Notes: generated from the sequence alone by a model not told the origin. DNA of 64,000 nt from Lutraria lutraria (GCA_964023205.1 OZ026845.1:6706001-6770000); one strand, 5' to 3'. Counted from the first letter of the stretch, positions 11,525-22,535 are shown. Made by a program: numbers and translations.

Positions 11525-14181
11525 TGAACGCAGCCGAGGTCCGCTAGACTTGTTACAAGGTTAGCCGGGTCCGAATCCTGGTCGCTACACATTATAACTT
11601 ATGAAAAATTGAAAAATGATTGTCTACTTTTCTAAATATACGAACAAGTTACCGGCTCCTTGTGGACGGATTAGAATACAGTACAGGAAAACTGGTTTGG
11701 TGGACAAGTCGCGGTATACAACTGGTTTGGTGGACAAGTCGCGGTATACAACTGGTTTGGTGGACAAGTCGCAGTATACAACTGGTTTGGTGGACAAGTC
11801 GCGGTATACAACTGGTTTGGTGGACCAGTCGCGGTATACAACTGGTTTGGTGGACAAGTCGCGGTATACAACTGGTTTGGTGGAGCAGTCGCGGTATACA
11901 ACTGGTTTGGTGGACCAGTCGCGGTATACAACTGGTTTGGTGGACCAGTCGCGGTATACAACTGGTTTGGTGGACCAGTCGCGGTATACAACTGGTTTAC
12001 TGGACCAGTCGCGGGATACAACTGGTTTAGTGGACCAGTCGCGGGAAACAACTGGTTTGGTGGACAAGTCGCGGTATACAACTGGTTTAGTGGACCAGTC
12101 GCGGGATACAACTGGTTTGGTGGACCAGTCGCGGGATACAACTGGTTTGGTTGAGCAGTCGCGGGATACAACTGGTTTGGTGGACCAGTCGCGGGATACA
12201 ACTGGTTTGGTTGAGCAGTCGCGGGATACAACTGGTTTAGTGGACCAGTCGCGGTATACAACTAGTTTGGTGGACAAGTCGCGGTGTACTACTGGTTTAG
12301 TGGACAAGTCGCGGTATACAACTGGTTTAGTGGACCAGTCGCGGGAAACAACTGGTTTGGTGGACAAATCGCGGTATACAACTGGTTTGGTGGACCAGTC
12401 GCGGTATACAACTGGTTTAGTGGACCAGTCGCGGGATACAACTGGTTTAGTGGACAAGTCGCGGTGTACTACTGGTTTAGTGGACAAGTCGCGGTATACA
12501 ACTGGTTTAGTGGACCAGTCGCGGGAAACAACTGGTTTGGTGGACAAGTCGCGGTATACAACTGGTTTAGTGGACCAGTCGCGGTATACAACTGGTTTGG
12601 TGGACCAGTCGCGGTATACAACTGGTTTGGTGGACCAGTCGCGGGATACAACTGTTTTGGTGGACCAGTCGCGGTATACAAATGGTTTGGTTGAGCAGTC
12701 GCGGGATACGACTGGTTTAGTGGACCAGTCGCGGTATACAACTAGTTTTGTGGACCAGTCGCGGTATACAACTGGTTTGGTGGACCAGTCGCGGGATACA
12801 ACTGGTTTGGTGGACCAGTCGCGGGATACAACTGGTTTGGTTGAGCAGTCGCGGGATACAACTGGTTTGGTGGACCAGTCGCGGGATACAACTGGTTTGG
12901 TGGAGCAGTCGCGGGATACAACTGGTTTGGTGGACCAGTCGCGGGATACTACTGGTTTGGTGGACCAGTCGCGGGGTACAACTGGTTTTGTGGACCAGTC
13001 GCGGTATACAACTGGTTTGGTGGACCAGTCGCGGGGTACAACTGGTTTAGTGGACAAGTCGCGGTATACAACTGGTTTAGTGGACCAGTCGCGGGAAACA
13101 ACTGGTTTGGTGGACAAGTCGCGGTATACAACTGGTTTAGTGGACCAGTCGCGGTATACAACTGGTTTGGTGGACCAGTCGCGGTATACAACTGGTTTGG
13201 TGGACCAGTCGCGGGATACAACTGGTTTGGTGGACCAGTCGCGGGATACAACTGGTTTGGTTGAGCAGTCGCGGGATACAACTGGTTTAGTGGACCAGTC
13301 GCGGTATACAACTAGTTTGGTGGACCAGTCGCGGTATACAACTGGTTTGGTGGACCAGTCGCGGGATACAACTGGTTTGGTGGACCAGTCGCGGGATATA
13401 ACTGGTTTGGTTGAGCAGTCGCGGGATACAACTGGTTTGGTGGACCAGTCGCGGGATACAACTGGTTTGGTGGACCAGTCGCGGGATACAACTGGTTTGG
13501 TGGACCAGTCGCGGGATACTACTGGTTTGGTGGACCAGTCGCGGGGTACAACTGGTTTGGTGGACAAGTCGCGGTATACAACTGGTTTGGTGGACCCGTC
13601 GCGGGATACAACTGGTTTTGTGGACAAGTCGCGGGATACAACTGGTTTAGTGGACCAGTCGCGGTATACAACTAGTTTGGTGGACCAGTCGCGGTATACA
13701 ACTGGTTTGGTGGACCAGTCGCGGGATACAACTGGTTTGGTGGACCAGTCGCGGGATACTACTGGTTTGGTGGACCAGTCGCGGGGTACAACTGGTTTGG
13801 TGGACAAGTCGCGGTATACAACTGGTTTGGTGGACCAGTCGCGGGATACAACTGGTTTTGTGGACAAGTCGCGGGATACAACTGGTTTGGTGGACCAGTC
13901 GCGGGGTACAACTGGTTTGGTGGACAAGTCGCGGTATACAACTGGTTTGGTGGACCAGTCGCGGGATACAACTGGTTTGGTGGACCAGTCGCGGGATACT
14001 ACTGGTTTGGTGGACCAGTCGCGGGGTACAACTGGTTTGGTGGACAAGTCTCGGTATACAACTGGTTTGGTGGACCAGTCGCGGGATACAACTGGTTTGG
14101 TGACAAGTCGCGGTATACAACTGGTTTGGTGGACCAGTCGCGGGATACAACTGAAAAAGTGCTGAAAAACGGCATAAAACC
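11525..14181 (+). repeat. SINE family C copy interrupted by an internal minisatellite
   Basis: The left part (about 11540-11691) has a tRNA-like B box, GGGTCCGAATCCTG at 11567-11580. The SINE C body follows: GAAAAAT near 11600, TTACCGGCTCCTTGTGG, and TTAGAATACAGTACAGGAAA. The right part, after 14150, has the family's tail: ACTGAAAAAGTGCTGAAAA then ACGGCATAAAAC. Compare the tail at 15895-15918 and the minus copies at 28613-28822 and 35824-36085. Between these halves sits the 30-bp minisatellite at 11692-14153. The whole locus is therefore one SINE whose 3' segment has been amplified in tandem. Confidence 0.75.
11692..14153. repeat. 30-bp minisatellite, about 82 units
   Basis: The unit is AACTGGTTTGGTGGACCAG followed by TCGCGGTATAC (30 bp), repeated in strict phase for 80 units up to 14100. 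One 29-bp unit and a terminal partial unit follow. Main variants are GGACAAG/GGACCAG/TGAGCAG, GGTATAC/GGGATAC/GGGGTAC/GGGAAAC, and TTTGG/TTTAG. Because 30 is a multiple of three and the unit lacks stops, both strands stay open: a plus frame at 11616-14165 with 10-residue repeats (TTGLVDQSRY type) and a minus frame at 14203-11624 (KPVVYRDWST type). No signal peptide, flanking coding sequence or codon pattern supports translation. The array is GC-richer than its surroundings. Confidence 0.97.
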
Positions 14182-14550
14182 TACCGCAAAAAATGTTGGT
14201 CAAATCATGACGATGTTCTTAGATATCATATATTGTGTGTATAATGCTTGTTGTCAACTGAATAGATCACTAATTGGTCTCAAGTGACCGAAGTACCAAC
14301 GTTTACGTATGTATGATATACATAAGTTTGGTCATCTCAGGACAATGTCCATTTCATTATAAGGTTAATTATTGGATCGTATTTCGGTTGGAAAAAATAC
14401 TGCGACAAGCTATAAGAAAAATGTTTTTACCATGTTATCGGGAATCTATACATTTATAACTTAAAGATGGATATCTGTTTGACTTATCTAATCGTAGGCT
14501 TGCTATCCAAGGCATCATCTAATTTATTTATATTGTTTTTAACAAAACTA
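14182..14550. other. Unique AT-rich spacer
   Basis: Nothing recognisable beyond a 61-codon chance open frame. Confidence 0.45.
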
Positions 14551-14797
14551 CGGTCATTTCAGGGCCGCCCCAAAGAGAGGGGATAAAATACAGAAGAACC
14601 GGGCATCTCTTTTCTGTTCGAATCCTGTTTTTTTATCGTGCAAGGTGAAAAGCACCGATGAACGCTTAAACCCTATTTCCTGTGATTTCATTAGACACAA
14701 AACTGAAATATCGAAAGGCTGAGCCGAGTATGGAACACACTACCTTTCGTTTTGGTAGTCAAGCGCGTAACCACTCGACCATCTATCACGCCGGCAT
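14551..14797 (-). repeat. SINE family B copy, near full-length, minus strand
   Basis: In reverse complement it begins with a tRNA-like A box (TGGTCGAGTGG, plus-strand 14771-14781) followed by TTACGCGCTTGACTACC. It continues through the family body (TGTGTCTAATGAAATCACAGG, matched to the GTGTTTAGAAAATCACAGG block of other copies) and ends in CTCTCTTTGGGGCGGCCC...CTGAAATGACC, which matches the 3' region at 21005-21035. The B box is degenerate. Confidence 0.65.
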
Positions 14798-15003
14798 CAA
14801 CTAAGGTGTGAATATTTTGTATTTGGCTGAACAGTATTACAGTTAAATACATCAAAGTCTAGTCCTTTTCTTTTCCCATGTCTTGAGCTGCGGTCTCAAT
14901 ACAGTATCGGTAGTTTAATGAGGCTGAATACATGTATTGATTCCGCACAGTGATTTAAAAGGTAGAAAAGTTGTTATTCGTGTAACCCTTGCATAAATAA
15001 ACA

Positions 15004-15164
15004 TACATGTGTTAGCGACCACCTCCGAATAAAGGCCACCCTTTTGACAAAGGCCATTCTTTTAGACATTGTCATTGTTAATTTAGAACAAAGTGACCTC
15101 CGAATAGAGGCCACATGCCAATAAATGTCACCTTTTGTCAGGGTGGCCTTTGTTCACAGGTTTG
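15004..15164 (+). repeat. MITE family E copy 1
   Basis: It starts with a degenerate ACATGTGTTAGCGACCACC and ends with GGTGGCCTTTGTTCACAGGTTTG, read here in two overlapping parts. The ends form inverted repeats of CAAACCTGTG type followed by related GGCCACC motifs. Internal CCGAATAAAGGCCACC-like motifs recur. Copies lie at 43100-43278 (plus) and 31575-31690 (minus). The minus copy preserves the outer end as TACAGTCAAACCTGTG, which suggests Tc1/mariner-like ends. Confidence 0.65.
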
Positions 15165-15672
15165 TCGATATTTTTGTAATACATATGTATTTTGGTCCAT
15201 GTAACTATATTACACTACATTCACCATCACACTCCATCCCAGGCTGCTTCAAATCAATAAACACTATGATAAGGTCTAAATATATTTGTTCACCTATGGG
15301 CATAATACTAGTACTTATTAACAGTATTTGTTAAACTCACGATACCATATATAGAATCTGCATTGACTTTCGATAACATGACAATATCTGTTGTGGCGTA
15401 TAAAAATATTTTCTTTCTGGTAACACCACTCGTTGCCAATAGTGTAGGTAGGTCTGGGTAGATAGAGGATTTCTTTTTCGTTGTTCTTGAAAGCGTACGG
15501 AAGGAAAAATAGTGAACATGTGGATGTACCGTTCCACGGACGTAAACAGTCTAGTGTCGCGGTGGTATATTAGGGTAGGTCAGTTAACCACAAACAAAGT
15601 ATTTGTTAACGCTTAAATATTTCTTCACCTGGTACGACTACTGTGGACAATAATGTATTACTTTGATATCAC
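15165..15672. other. AT-rich stretch, nothing recognised
   Basis: Short chance open frames only. Confidence 0.45.
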
Positions 15673-15938
15673 GTGCCGTGGCCCTTAGTAAGCGTGCTGT
15701 ATTTGTAACCCAGGGATCCTGGTTCGATTGCAGATCATGGCATCATGTTATACCCTTCCCTGAAAATTTGACACACTGTCGATTTTCCATCATATTTTTT
15801 TATTTTTTCCACTTTTGGAAGGGCAAGTTAGTACTGGTTAGAATGCAGTCCTGGAAAACGCGTCAGATGAATCGGCCCTCGTATTCAACTGAAAAATTGT
15901 TGAAAAAACGGCATTAAATAAATAAATAAATGAATTAA
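15673..15938 (+). repeat. SINE family C copy with AAAT tail
   Basis: The tRNA-like head at about 15673-15735 has a B box at 15721 (GGTTCGATTGC). The body carries ATCATGTTATACCCTTCCCTG, read in parts, then GAAGGGCAAGTTAGTACTGG and TTAGAATGCAGTCCTGGAAA. It ends with CAACTGAAAAATTGTTGAAA and ACGGCATTAAA. A simple (AAAT)n tail follows (about 15917-15937). This copy shows the normal, unexpanded form of the segment that became the minisatellite at 11692-14153. Confidence 0.8.
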
Positions 15939-18900
15939 CCCACGCGGTTTTCCCCCAACATCCAACTCTTATTCGTTAGACAGCAGTTTCTCTCGGCAGT
16001 TAAAGCCAATCGGTTAAATAACTGCACGTTCATCAAACGTTAGAGTTCGGTACAGATATCGACACTTGTAAACTAACCGCTAATGATATCGGAGCGGAGG
16101 TTGCTACTCGCGTTGTGGGTAGTTGTATAAATCTGGTCCACTTTATAAAACAAGAGATATACAGCGTTTATTCTCATATGTGATTAAAACTCAGCGATGG
16201 TTAAGTTGATAAGAATTAACTAAAATAAAAAAAAACAATATTCGTGGAAAGTAAATGATTTAAATATTCTAGCTAAGTGGATATATGAAATGAATTTCGG
16301 AAATTAACGAAAACTGACGACTTGAAGGTATGTGATTTTATTTTCGTATTATTAATATGCCCACCGTTCGTCGTTTACAGAATGATTATATTTACTAAAT
16401 AAAACACAAACTTGTATGGGTGTTACAAAAAGAGGGTTAAATATGATTCATCTATATAGCCCTGATTATTTTCGGATAACATTGAAATGTTGAAATCATG
16501 AATTCGTATTTTAATAAGTTATGTTTTCCCTTTTATCTTGAGTTGTCAGATATAAATCTTGATTTATGCGTGAATGCAAATTGAATTCAGCTTTACATCA
16601 TAGCGTATGAATATTTGAATATAAATCCATTTCAAATAGCTTTGTTATATTTTAGTTGCGTAGTAACTCCGGTACTTACATAAATTAATCATCTTTCATG
16701 AACTATGTTTAGACTTGTAATCGGCGCTTTGAAGGAAATGCGTCTATTTGTACACTAATGACAAAAAATACACTTCTTAATGTTTTCCTTACTGAAACTT
16801 TGTCCTTAACGTAGCTTATACTGTTCAACTTTAATAATCAGTCAACATGGTCTATTTGGAATATTAGTTGGACTATATTTTATTCGATCCTTAACAGATG
16901 AAGCGTGTTATGTCACTTTATTCCACGATAAGCTTCACTTATTCTTAGATATCATGCCATTTTACAATTTGTTTTGTACACGTTTGATTGCCTTAAATAT
17001 TCTAATGGTATGATATTCAATGTTTCTATAAAATATTTATAAAGCAAGGTGACCGATTTTTTTAAAGAATAGAGCCGTGCTCGTGTAGTTCTTCTTCAGA
17101 TATTAGATTGTTGCTGTGAAATCTATGCTTATTAAATCCAGACTCGGGGATCATTTTATGGTTTGGAGTGACCATTCTTCATGTTTTAGACATGATTTTC
17201 AAAATTTCAAGTACATGTAGATAAATATATTTCAAGTCATTTTTAAAACAACTTCAATATTAAAATCAAACTGTTCGGTTTCTTGTAGGTGGTCTAATAG
17301 AAGGAATCACAGTAAAGATTTTATGAATTGGTGAAGCTGTTAAATGTATAGATACAGTTGTTATTTATTATATTCTGAAATTATCTTCGTAATTTTCGAT
17401 TAGTTTGCACTCGTTTATGACCCTTTTTGAATATTCCAAGCTTCGAATTATGTAAATGCTGAAATAAACATGATTTTGCGTAAGGAAAGAAGACACGTCT
17501 AATGAAAACAATACGATTGTTGTGTATCAACGCATCTGTTGTATACCAAACAGAATTAACGATATGACGGTATTCCTTGCTTTCTTAGAGTACCTTAATT
17601 ATATCATTTCGTGGTATTCGCATAATAAACCTATCAATTCATTATGCTAAATTATCACTATTGTAGACATTAGTATCACAATACAATGTATTACCTGACG
17701 GTTGGTGAGTCATATTCAAATGTTTAAATATAAAATTACAATATTATTCAACTTTGTTACCGCACGTCTGTCCTCGATATTCGACACCAACATTTAAGGA
17801 AATACATTAGTCTTTCTTAACTGGTTTTAACAATCGATGCGCTGTCCTGTTATTAAACCATGCAACCAAAAATTATTCGTTTTTTTGTTTAAAACAATTA
17901 CTTCAAAGAAGACAACTGCGTTGTTTGATTTTGTTTTATTTAGTTAAAAAGCTATGAGCGCTTCTAATATCTCATCTTAATAGTCGGTCTGTGAACTAAT
18001 TCTTTTCTTTAATTTTAACAAAGTGTTTGATATAAATACATCAATTCAGTGTCACTCAATGAGGAAGGTGCGGCTGAAAGCGATCGTAGCAAAATTTTGA
18101 AATTACAAGAAAGTAGAACACAAATTAATCAGGCATCACCCATGTGATTAAATCAAATTGACGTGATATTGACGAGGTATTAATATTTTATTCTTTAAAA
18201 TACAGAAAATATTAATATCAAAATCTCGTCCGTAAATGGAGTTGTTATAATGAGAAGGTTGTAAAAGTGCAGCGGTCGCTATGAAAGGTTTTACTGTAAT
18301 TTAATATATTTTATAATTCTATCTGGAAGTTAATATAAGGTAGGAAATCTTTATTTAGAAACAACCACATATACGTGTAATATACTAATAGATAGATATA
18401 AGTATAGATCGATTGGGTTGCCGAGTTTTACTATTAAATAATTATACACTAGCATTTAATTACAAACTAATTGTTTTCATAATAACTTGTTTGTACAGTT
18501 CAATCATCGGTCAGACATCCATACACCCATCGTTCACGTCCGTTCACCATCGACAACACGTACACATGAACTAAATGACTACACTAATAAAAATCTTTCA
18601 TTAAATTGTGCCGGAGTACTGTGTTTAGTCCGAGTTCTATAATACATGTTCCAAAATAAAGTATCATAATTAAACACCAATTACTGTTTAATGACTGTAG
18701 TCAATCGTTTCGTTTCGATTCATTTACAACAAATGACCGGTAATTATACCACGTCTTAATTAACTACAGACAGATGTAAATAGACTTTTGTTGATAGGGC
18801 GCTGTGGATCATTGGACAAGTGCCGATCCGCGGACCCGAGCCTCGATTCAACACTTACAAATCGCAAATCGAATCACAAATCTTTTGTTATCAAGTAACA

Positions 18901-19772
18901 GTTCAGTCCCGAAGATATATAATATTTAATTGTCTTAAAGGAATAATGGAACAAATCGATATAAAATGGCTTAAGGTTATATGTATACTCCCTTTCAGTT
19001 AATGTATTTCCTGCATTATTTCCTGGTTTAAGCCTGTATCCAATTCTTTGAAAATCGCCTTAGACCTCTCAGCAAAGAGAGTAGACCCTGACGAGATAAC
19101 ACATATCATGGGAAAAGGGAACTTTAAGAACAAAAAAGCAATGTATGTTTGCAAACAAGATCGCGATCCACGAATTTCAGTAATGACTAGTATTCGTACT
19201 TGTTTTTTTTTCAATTTAATTCGCGATTACCCGAGTATTCGGAAACATGCCCCAGCCCTATTCAATTAATGCCATATTGTAAACCCTTTGATGTCATGAA
19301 GTAATTATAAACTACATGTACCTCATATTTCCAAGAGAGCTCAAAATAGACTAGGGCAATGCCTCTTGATTTTTGTTAATTTTCGGGATAGAGTAAAATT
19401 TACCCAGCAAACAGCTCAATATCAATATCATCTCATTAGAAATATCTGCTATTTTTGAACTATTTTTTAAAAAGAAATAAAAAGAAACGACTTCCACATG
19501 ATGACCGGTTTTTAGCCAAAGCCGGTCACAATATTGGGGTTTAACTGGACGTTTTTAGGCACTGCTGTTATTTAAGTTGATTTCATAAATGCAAGACTGC
19601 GTGAACACTAATGTTGATTGAGGCATTTAGGTCTCTTGAAGCCGACTGTTTCTCTAAAACCATTTGGGCGACCATTAAAGTCGGACATCACGATTTGATT
19701 ACAGAAGTGCACTCGGTTAAATTTTCTTGAAATTTTGCCGTCGATAAAATTTGCCATACAAACGTTATATAC
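15939..19772. other. Long AT-rich stretch; one weak promoter/5' exon-like site
   Basis: No conserved coding sequence was recognised over nearly 4 kb. The slightly GC-richer part at about 15950-16140 is followed by two TATA-like motifs (TATAAAT near 16127 and TTATAAAAC near 16144) and a splice-donor-like AAG|GTATGT near 16327. This is too weak to call an exon. The remainder holds only simple AT-rich sequence and short chance frames. Confidence 0.4.
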
Positions 19773-19828
19773 AGTAAAACTTCGATATTAGACCCACCTT
19801 TCTGACCAGGTTTATTAATCATTTATCA

Positions 19829-19885
19829 GTGTTTAACGACCCATTCGACAGTTATGCTAATTTCAGAGCCACCCCAGAGAGTGCT
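19829..19885 (-). repeat. SINE family B 3' fragment
   Basis: GTTTAACGACCCATTCGACA and TTCAGAGCCACCCCAGAGAG are the reverse complement of the family B 3' end (CTCTCTTTGGGGCGGC...CTGAAATGACC and GTCGAATGGG). Only the last ~55 bp of the element is present. Confidence 0.6.
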
Positions 19886-19929
19886 ATCGTACACGGTGTA
19901 CGTTATTAGTACAAATGTACTCGTTTAAA

Positions 19930-20075
19930 TTAGAGAAAGGTTCGAATCTCGATCGCGGAAACTTAGTTCTGGTTAGAAAACAGTCCAGGAAAGATGATTA
20001 GTGGAGCCGGCCGTTGTAAAATGATAATTATTACAACAGAAATATCGTTGAAAAAGATACGACATTAGACCCAAT
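19930..20075 (+). repeat. SINE family C fragment
   Basis: It has a B box, GGTTCGAATCTC, at 19939-19950. TTCTGGTTAGAAAACAGTCC and AGGAAAGATGATTAGTGG follow, then CCGGCCGTTGTAA and ATATCGTTGAAAAAGATACG. The upstream half of the tRNA-like head is missing, and the body between the B box and the 3' region is shortened. Confidence 0.65.
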
Positions 20076-20430
20076 GAATCTTGAATAAAACCGAGATAAT
20101 GACCTGGTGCGGGAAAACATAAAACGGGAATCTATAATGTATTTAGAAGTTAATATAGTTAATACTGTAACAGTTAACTGCCGTTTGATTTAGATATTTC
20201 TTGTGGTAATTGATAGAACAGCGTTACAGTCTGTATGTTATTTTAATTACCGTCTCAATACACACAGATTCGTATCTATCATAGAAAGCAGTATCACTCC
20301 ACCACGCCCTAATGAAATAAATTGAAGATAGACAAAATCAAAGATAAAAGGTTTGAATTAATTATCTATACAACGATGGTGATGATTATAATAATTTATA
20401 AAAGGGATACAGTACAACCTCAAATAGTGG

Positions 20431-20634
20431 TCCGCCTCTGTGGCCGAGTGGTTAAGGTCGCTGACTTCAAATCATTGTAACCTCTTACTGATAGAGGGTA
20501 GTGGCGCAGTTGCTTACGGAGGATGGGAGTCTATAAGGACCGGTTCTTACCAGGAACGATGGTTAGTTGAATTGTCTGCCCAATATGACTCTGACTATTG
20601 AAAAAGAGAGTAAAACTCGATATAAACAAACAAA
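20431..20634 (+). repeat. SINE family A copy lacking the B box
   Basis: It is collinear with 8941-9158: A box TGGCCGAGTGG at 20441-20451, TGACTTCAAATCATTG, the CCTCTTACTGATAGAGG arm, then AGTTGCTTACGGAGGATGGG and a TAAACAAACAAAC tail. Relative to the other copy, roughly 25-30 bp containing the B box are absent near 20500, so its internal pol III promoter is broken. Confidence 0.8.
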
Positions 20635-20737
20635 CTTCAATGATATGACGTCCTCATACTGGTTACTTATCTCGGGCCCGGCATTTAGCACTTCCTCTGC
20701 TTTTTATGACAATTTTTATTAACGAAACCAACCTAGG

Positions 20738-21066
20738 GTTGATCGGTGGTCTAGTGGTAAAGCGCTTGACTACTTAACGAAAGGTCGTGGATTCGAATCC
20801 CGACTCTGCCTTCAGAATTTCTCAGGGACGCTTTTTCCCGTGTCCACATCCAAACTACCTAGCACAGTACTGCGTCTAGAAAATAATAGGAAAGGGAAAG
20901 AGGACGATCCAGTGTGTATCGCTGCTTTACAGCGGGCACGATAAGAACTAGGAAAATAACTATTCGTAATAAGATTAAGGATACAAATGTCTGGTTCTCG
21001 TGTATCCTCTCTCCGATGCAGCCCTGAAATGACCATACCTGTCGAATGGGCAGTTTAAACAACATT
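20738..21066 (+). repeat. SINE family B, full-length
   Basis: The tRNA-like head has an A box at 20747-20757 (TGGTCTAGTGG), the GCGCTTGACTACTTAACG segment and a B box at 20789-20800 (GGATTCGAATCC). The body includes CCCGTGTCCACATCCAAACT, GCGTCTAGAAAATAATAGG, GCGGGCACGATAAGAAC, GGATACAAATGTCTGG and a 3' end GTCGAATGGGCAGTTTAAAC. Other copies are at 5981, 14551, 19829, 25845, 28250 and 39130. Open frames on the minus strand here are shadows. Confidence 0.85.
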
Positions 21067-21524
21067 TAAAAGAAGCCACCGTGGTATTAAGACCGTTCTT
21101 TTTTCTGGTCACAGAGCTGTTATCATCAAAGGTTGTGATGTGCATTCCAGATTTTGTAATTCTTTGAGAGCATAATTATCGTTGTGCGAGATTCATCATG
21201 AATGCTCGTACAATCAACGTGTCGGATGTTTTTCAGTCTTACTATGCTTGCGTAAATAGACGGATTCAGCAAATGATTACAATTGTCGTTTGCTGGCAGT
21301 AAATAAACAAATGGTGTTAGATATGAATTATGACAATCACTGGAGAAGATTTATTTTTGGGATGTCGGACATCGCGGCGTTAGAACAATACTACTAATTA
21401 GAGATTATTTCTAAAATAATTTATAAAACAACAATAAATGGTCTGTTAAAAGGGAAACTGATGTAAATATTTATTAGTTTAAAATGATATAGTAAAAAGG
21501 ATACAGATAATAAAAATGTTTAGA
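21067..21524. other. AT-rich spacer
   Basis: Nothing recognised. Confidence 0.45.
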
Positions 21525-21715
21525 ATAATGATAATCATGATCATCACCACTACTACCACCACCACCACCATCGTCATCATCATCGTAACTTTTACCGATT
21601 TCAGTATCAGCACCACTACTATCATCATCATCAACATCATCATCAACATCAACATCATCATCATCATCATCAACACCACCATCATCATCATCATCATCAC
21701 TATCATTAATATGAT
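21525..21715. repeat. Trinucleotide microsatellite, imperfect (ATC/ACC)n
   Basis: An imperfect run of CAT/ATC and CAC triplets with short AAC interruptions spans about 190 bp. It encodes runs of I/T on the plus strand and M/V on the minus strand, which explains the low-complexity open frames. There is no evidence of coding function. Confidence 0.9.
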
Positions 21716-22089
21716 TATGAATAAGATAATTAATTGTGATAACGAATGAAGGGTAAATAAAAATGTGTTTTTTTATAAAGAAGACGTGGTGTGCATGTTT
21801 TTGAAAATCTATTTCAGTAGTACTAGAGCCGACCGATTACATGTGTACTATGAATATCGTGTGTCAGTTTTCGCGAGTCGGGCTATTAACATAACAAATC
21901 TATACGCAGGGAAAATTGTTGCTTAATTTAAAACATTCAGGTATCATGAATTCTTAATTTCCGCACCATTTTAGACATATTAGTGATCCCATTAATTATT
22001 CTTTAACGCTTCCAGTGAAATGATGCATATCAGAGAATTTAGCAAATTTTAGAATTCTGTTAGAAGGTTTGTGAATCAGTAACACTCAT
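21716..22089. other. AT-rich left flank of the Harbinger-like element
   Basis: Nothing recognised. Confidence 0.45.
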
Positions 22090-22092
22090 TAA

Positions 22093-22113
22093 AGCCTGTC
22101 TCACACAGAACAC
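22093..22113 (+). repeat. Left terminal inverted repeat
   Basis: AGCCTGTCTCACACAGAACA plus C. It is identical to the reverse complement of 23348-23368. After this the two ends diverge by a small indel before CACGG. Confidence 0.9.
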
Positions 22114-22535
22114 GGTTGGGCACACGGTTCCAATACGGTATACTCGGTTATACACGGGTTGACTGGTACGAGTATTTAGCTCCAACCGTGCCTGGGGATG
22201 AGTTGGTACGATTTAGACTCGAATGTAGCACGAGTATGTACGAACAAAGCACGGATATACTCGGTCAAGCAAGGTTTGTCACGGTTTGAACACGATTTTC
22301 ATACGATTGTTGTACGGTTCCAAGTACGTTCTAGTACGGTCTGTTACGGCCTAGTACGATTAAACACGACTTTTACTCGATTAACTGGACATTTACAGGG
22401 TTTACATACGGTCCCACCGACTTTTGTTCGAGTTATGCTCGAATTATCACACATTCGTGTATGTTTTGATAAATTGACTCGTTTTGATGGCTTGGCTTCA
22501 TAAATTTTCGAACTTTCAACAAAGAAGTTATAAAA

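Larger units (their letters stand above)
19773..20168. repeat. Possible mariner/pogo-like MITE split by SINE pieces
   Basis: The left end is TACAGTAAAACTTCGATATT. The reverse complement of about 20145-20168 reads TACAGTATTAACTATATTAA, an approximate inverted copy. Between them lie a minus SINE B fragment (19829-19885) and a plus SINE C fragment (19930-20075). The simplest reading is a small TIR element that later received SINE sequence. The terminal match is imperfect and no target duplication was seen. Confidence 0.3.

Noticed and set aside
11692..14153. CRISPR-like direct repeats
   Set aside because: The repeats are contiguous, without unique spacers, and the context is a eukaryotic SINE.
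11616..14165. 849-codon open frame with 10-residue repeats as a structural or silk-like protein
   Set aside because: It is the translation of a 30-bp minisatellite nested in a SINE. The opposite strand is equally open, and neither end has independent coding sequence.
18795..18860. tRNA-like segment (GGACAAGTGCCGATCCGCGG region)
   Set aside because: It has no convincing A/B box pair and no body shared with the SINE families; too weak to list.
21479..21749. Low-complexity M/V and I/T peptides on the two strands
   Set aside because: They are translations of the trinucleotide microsatellite.
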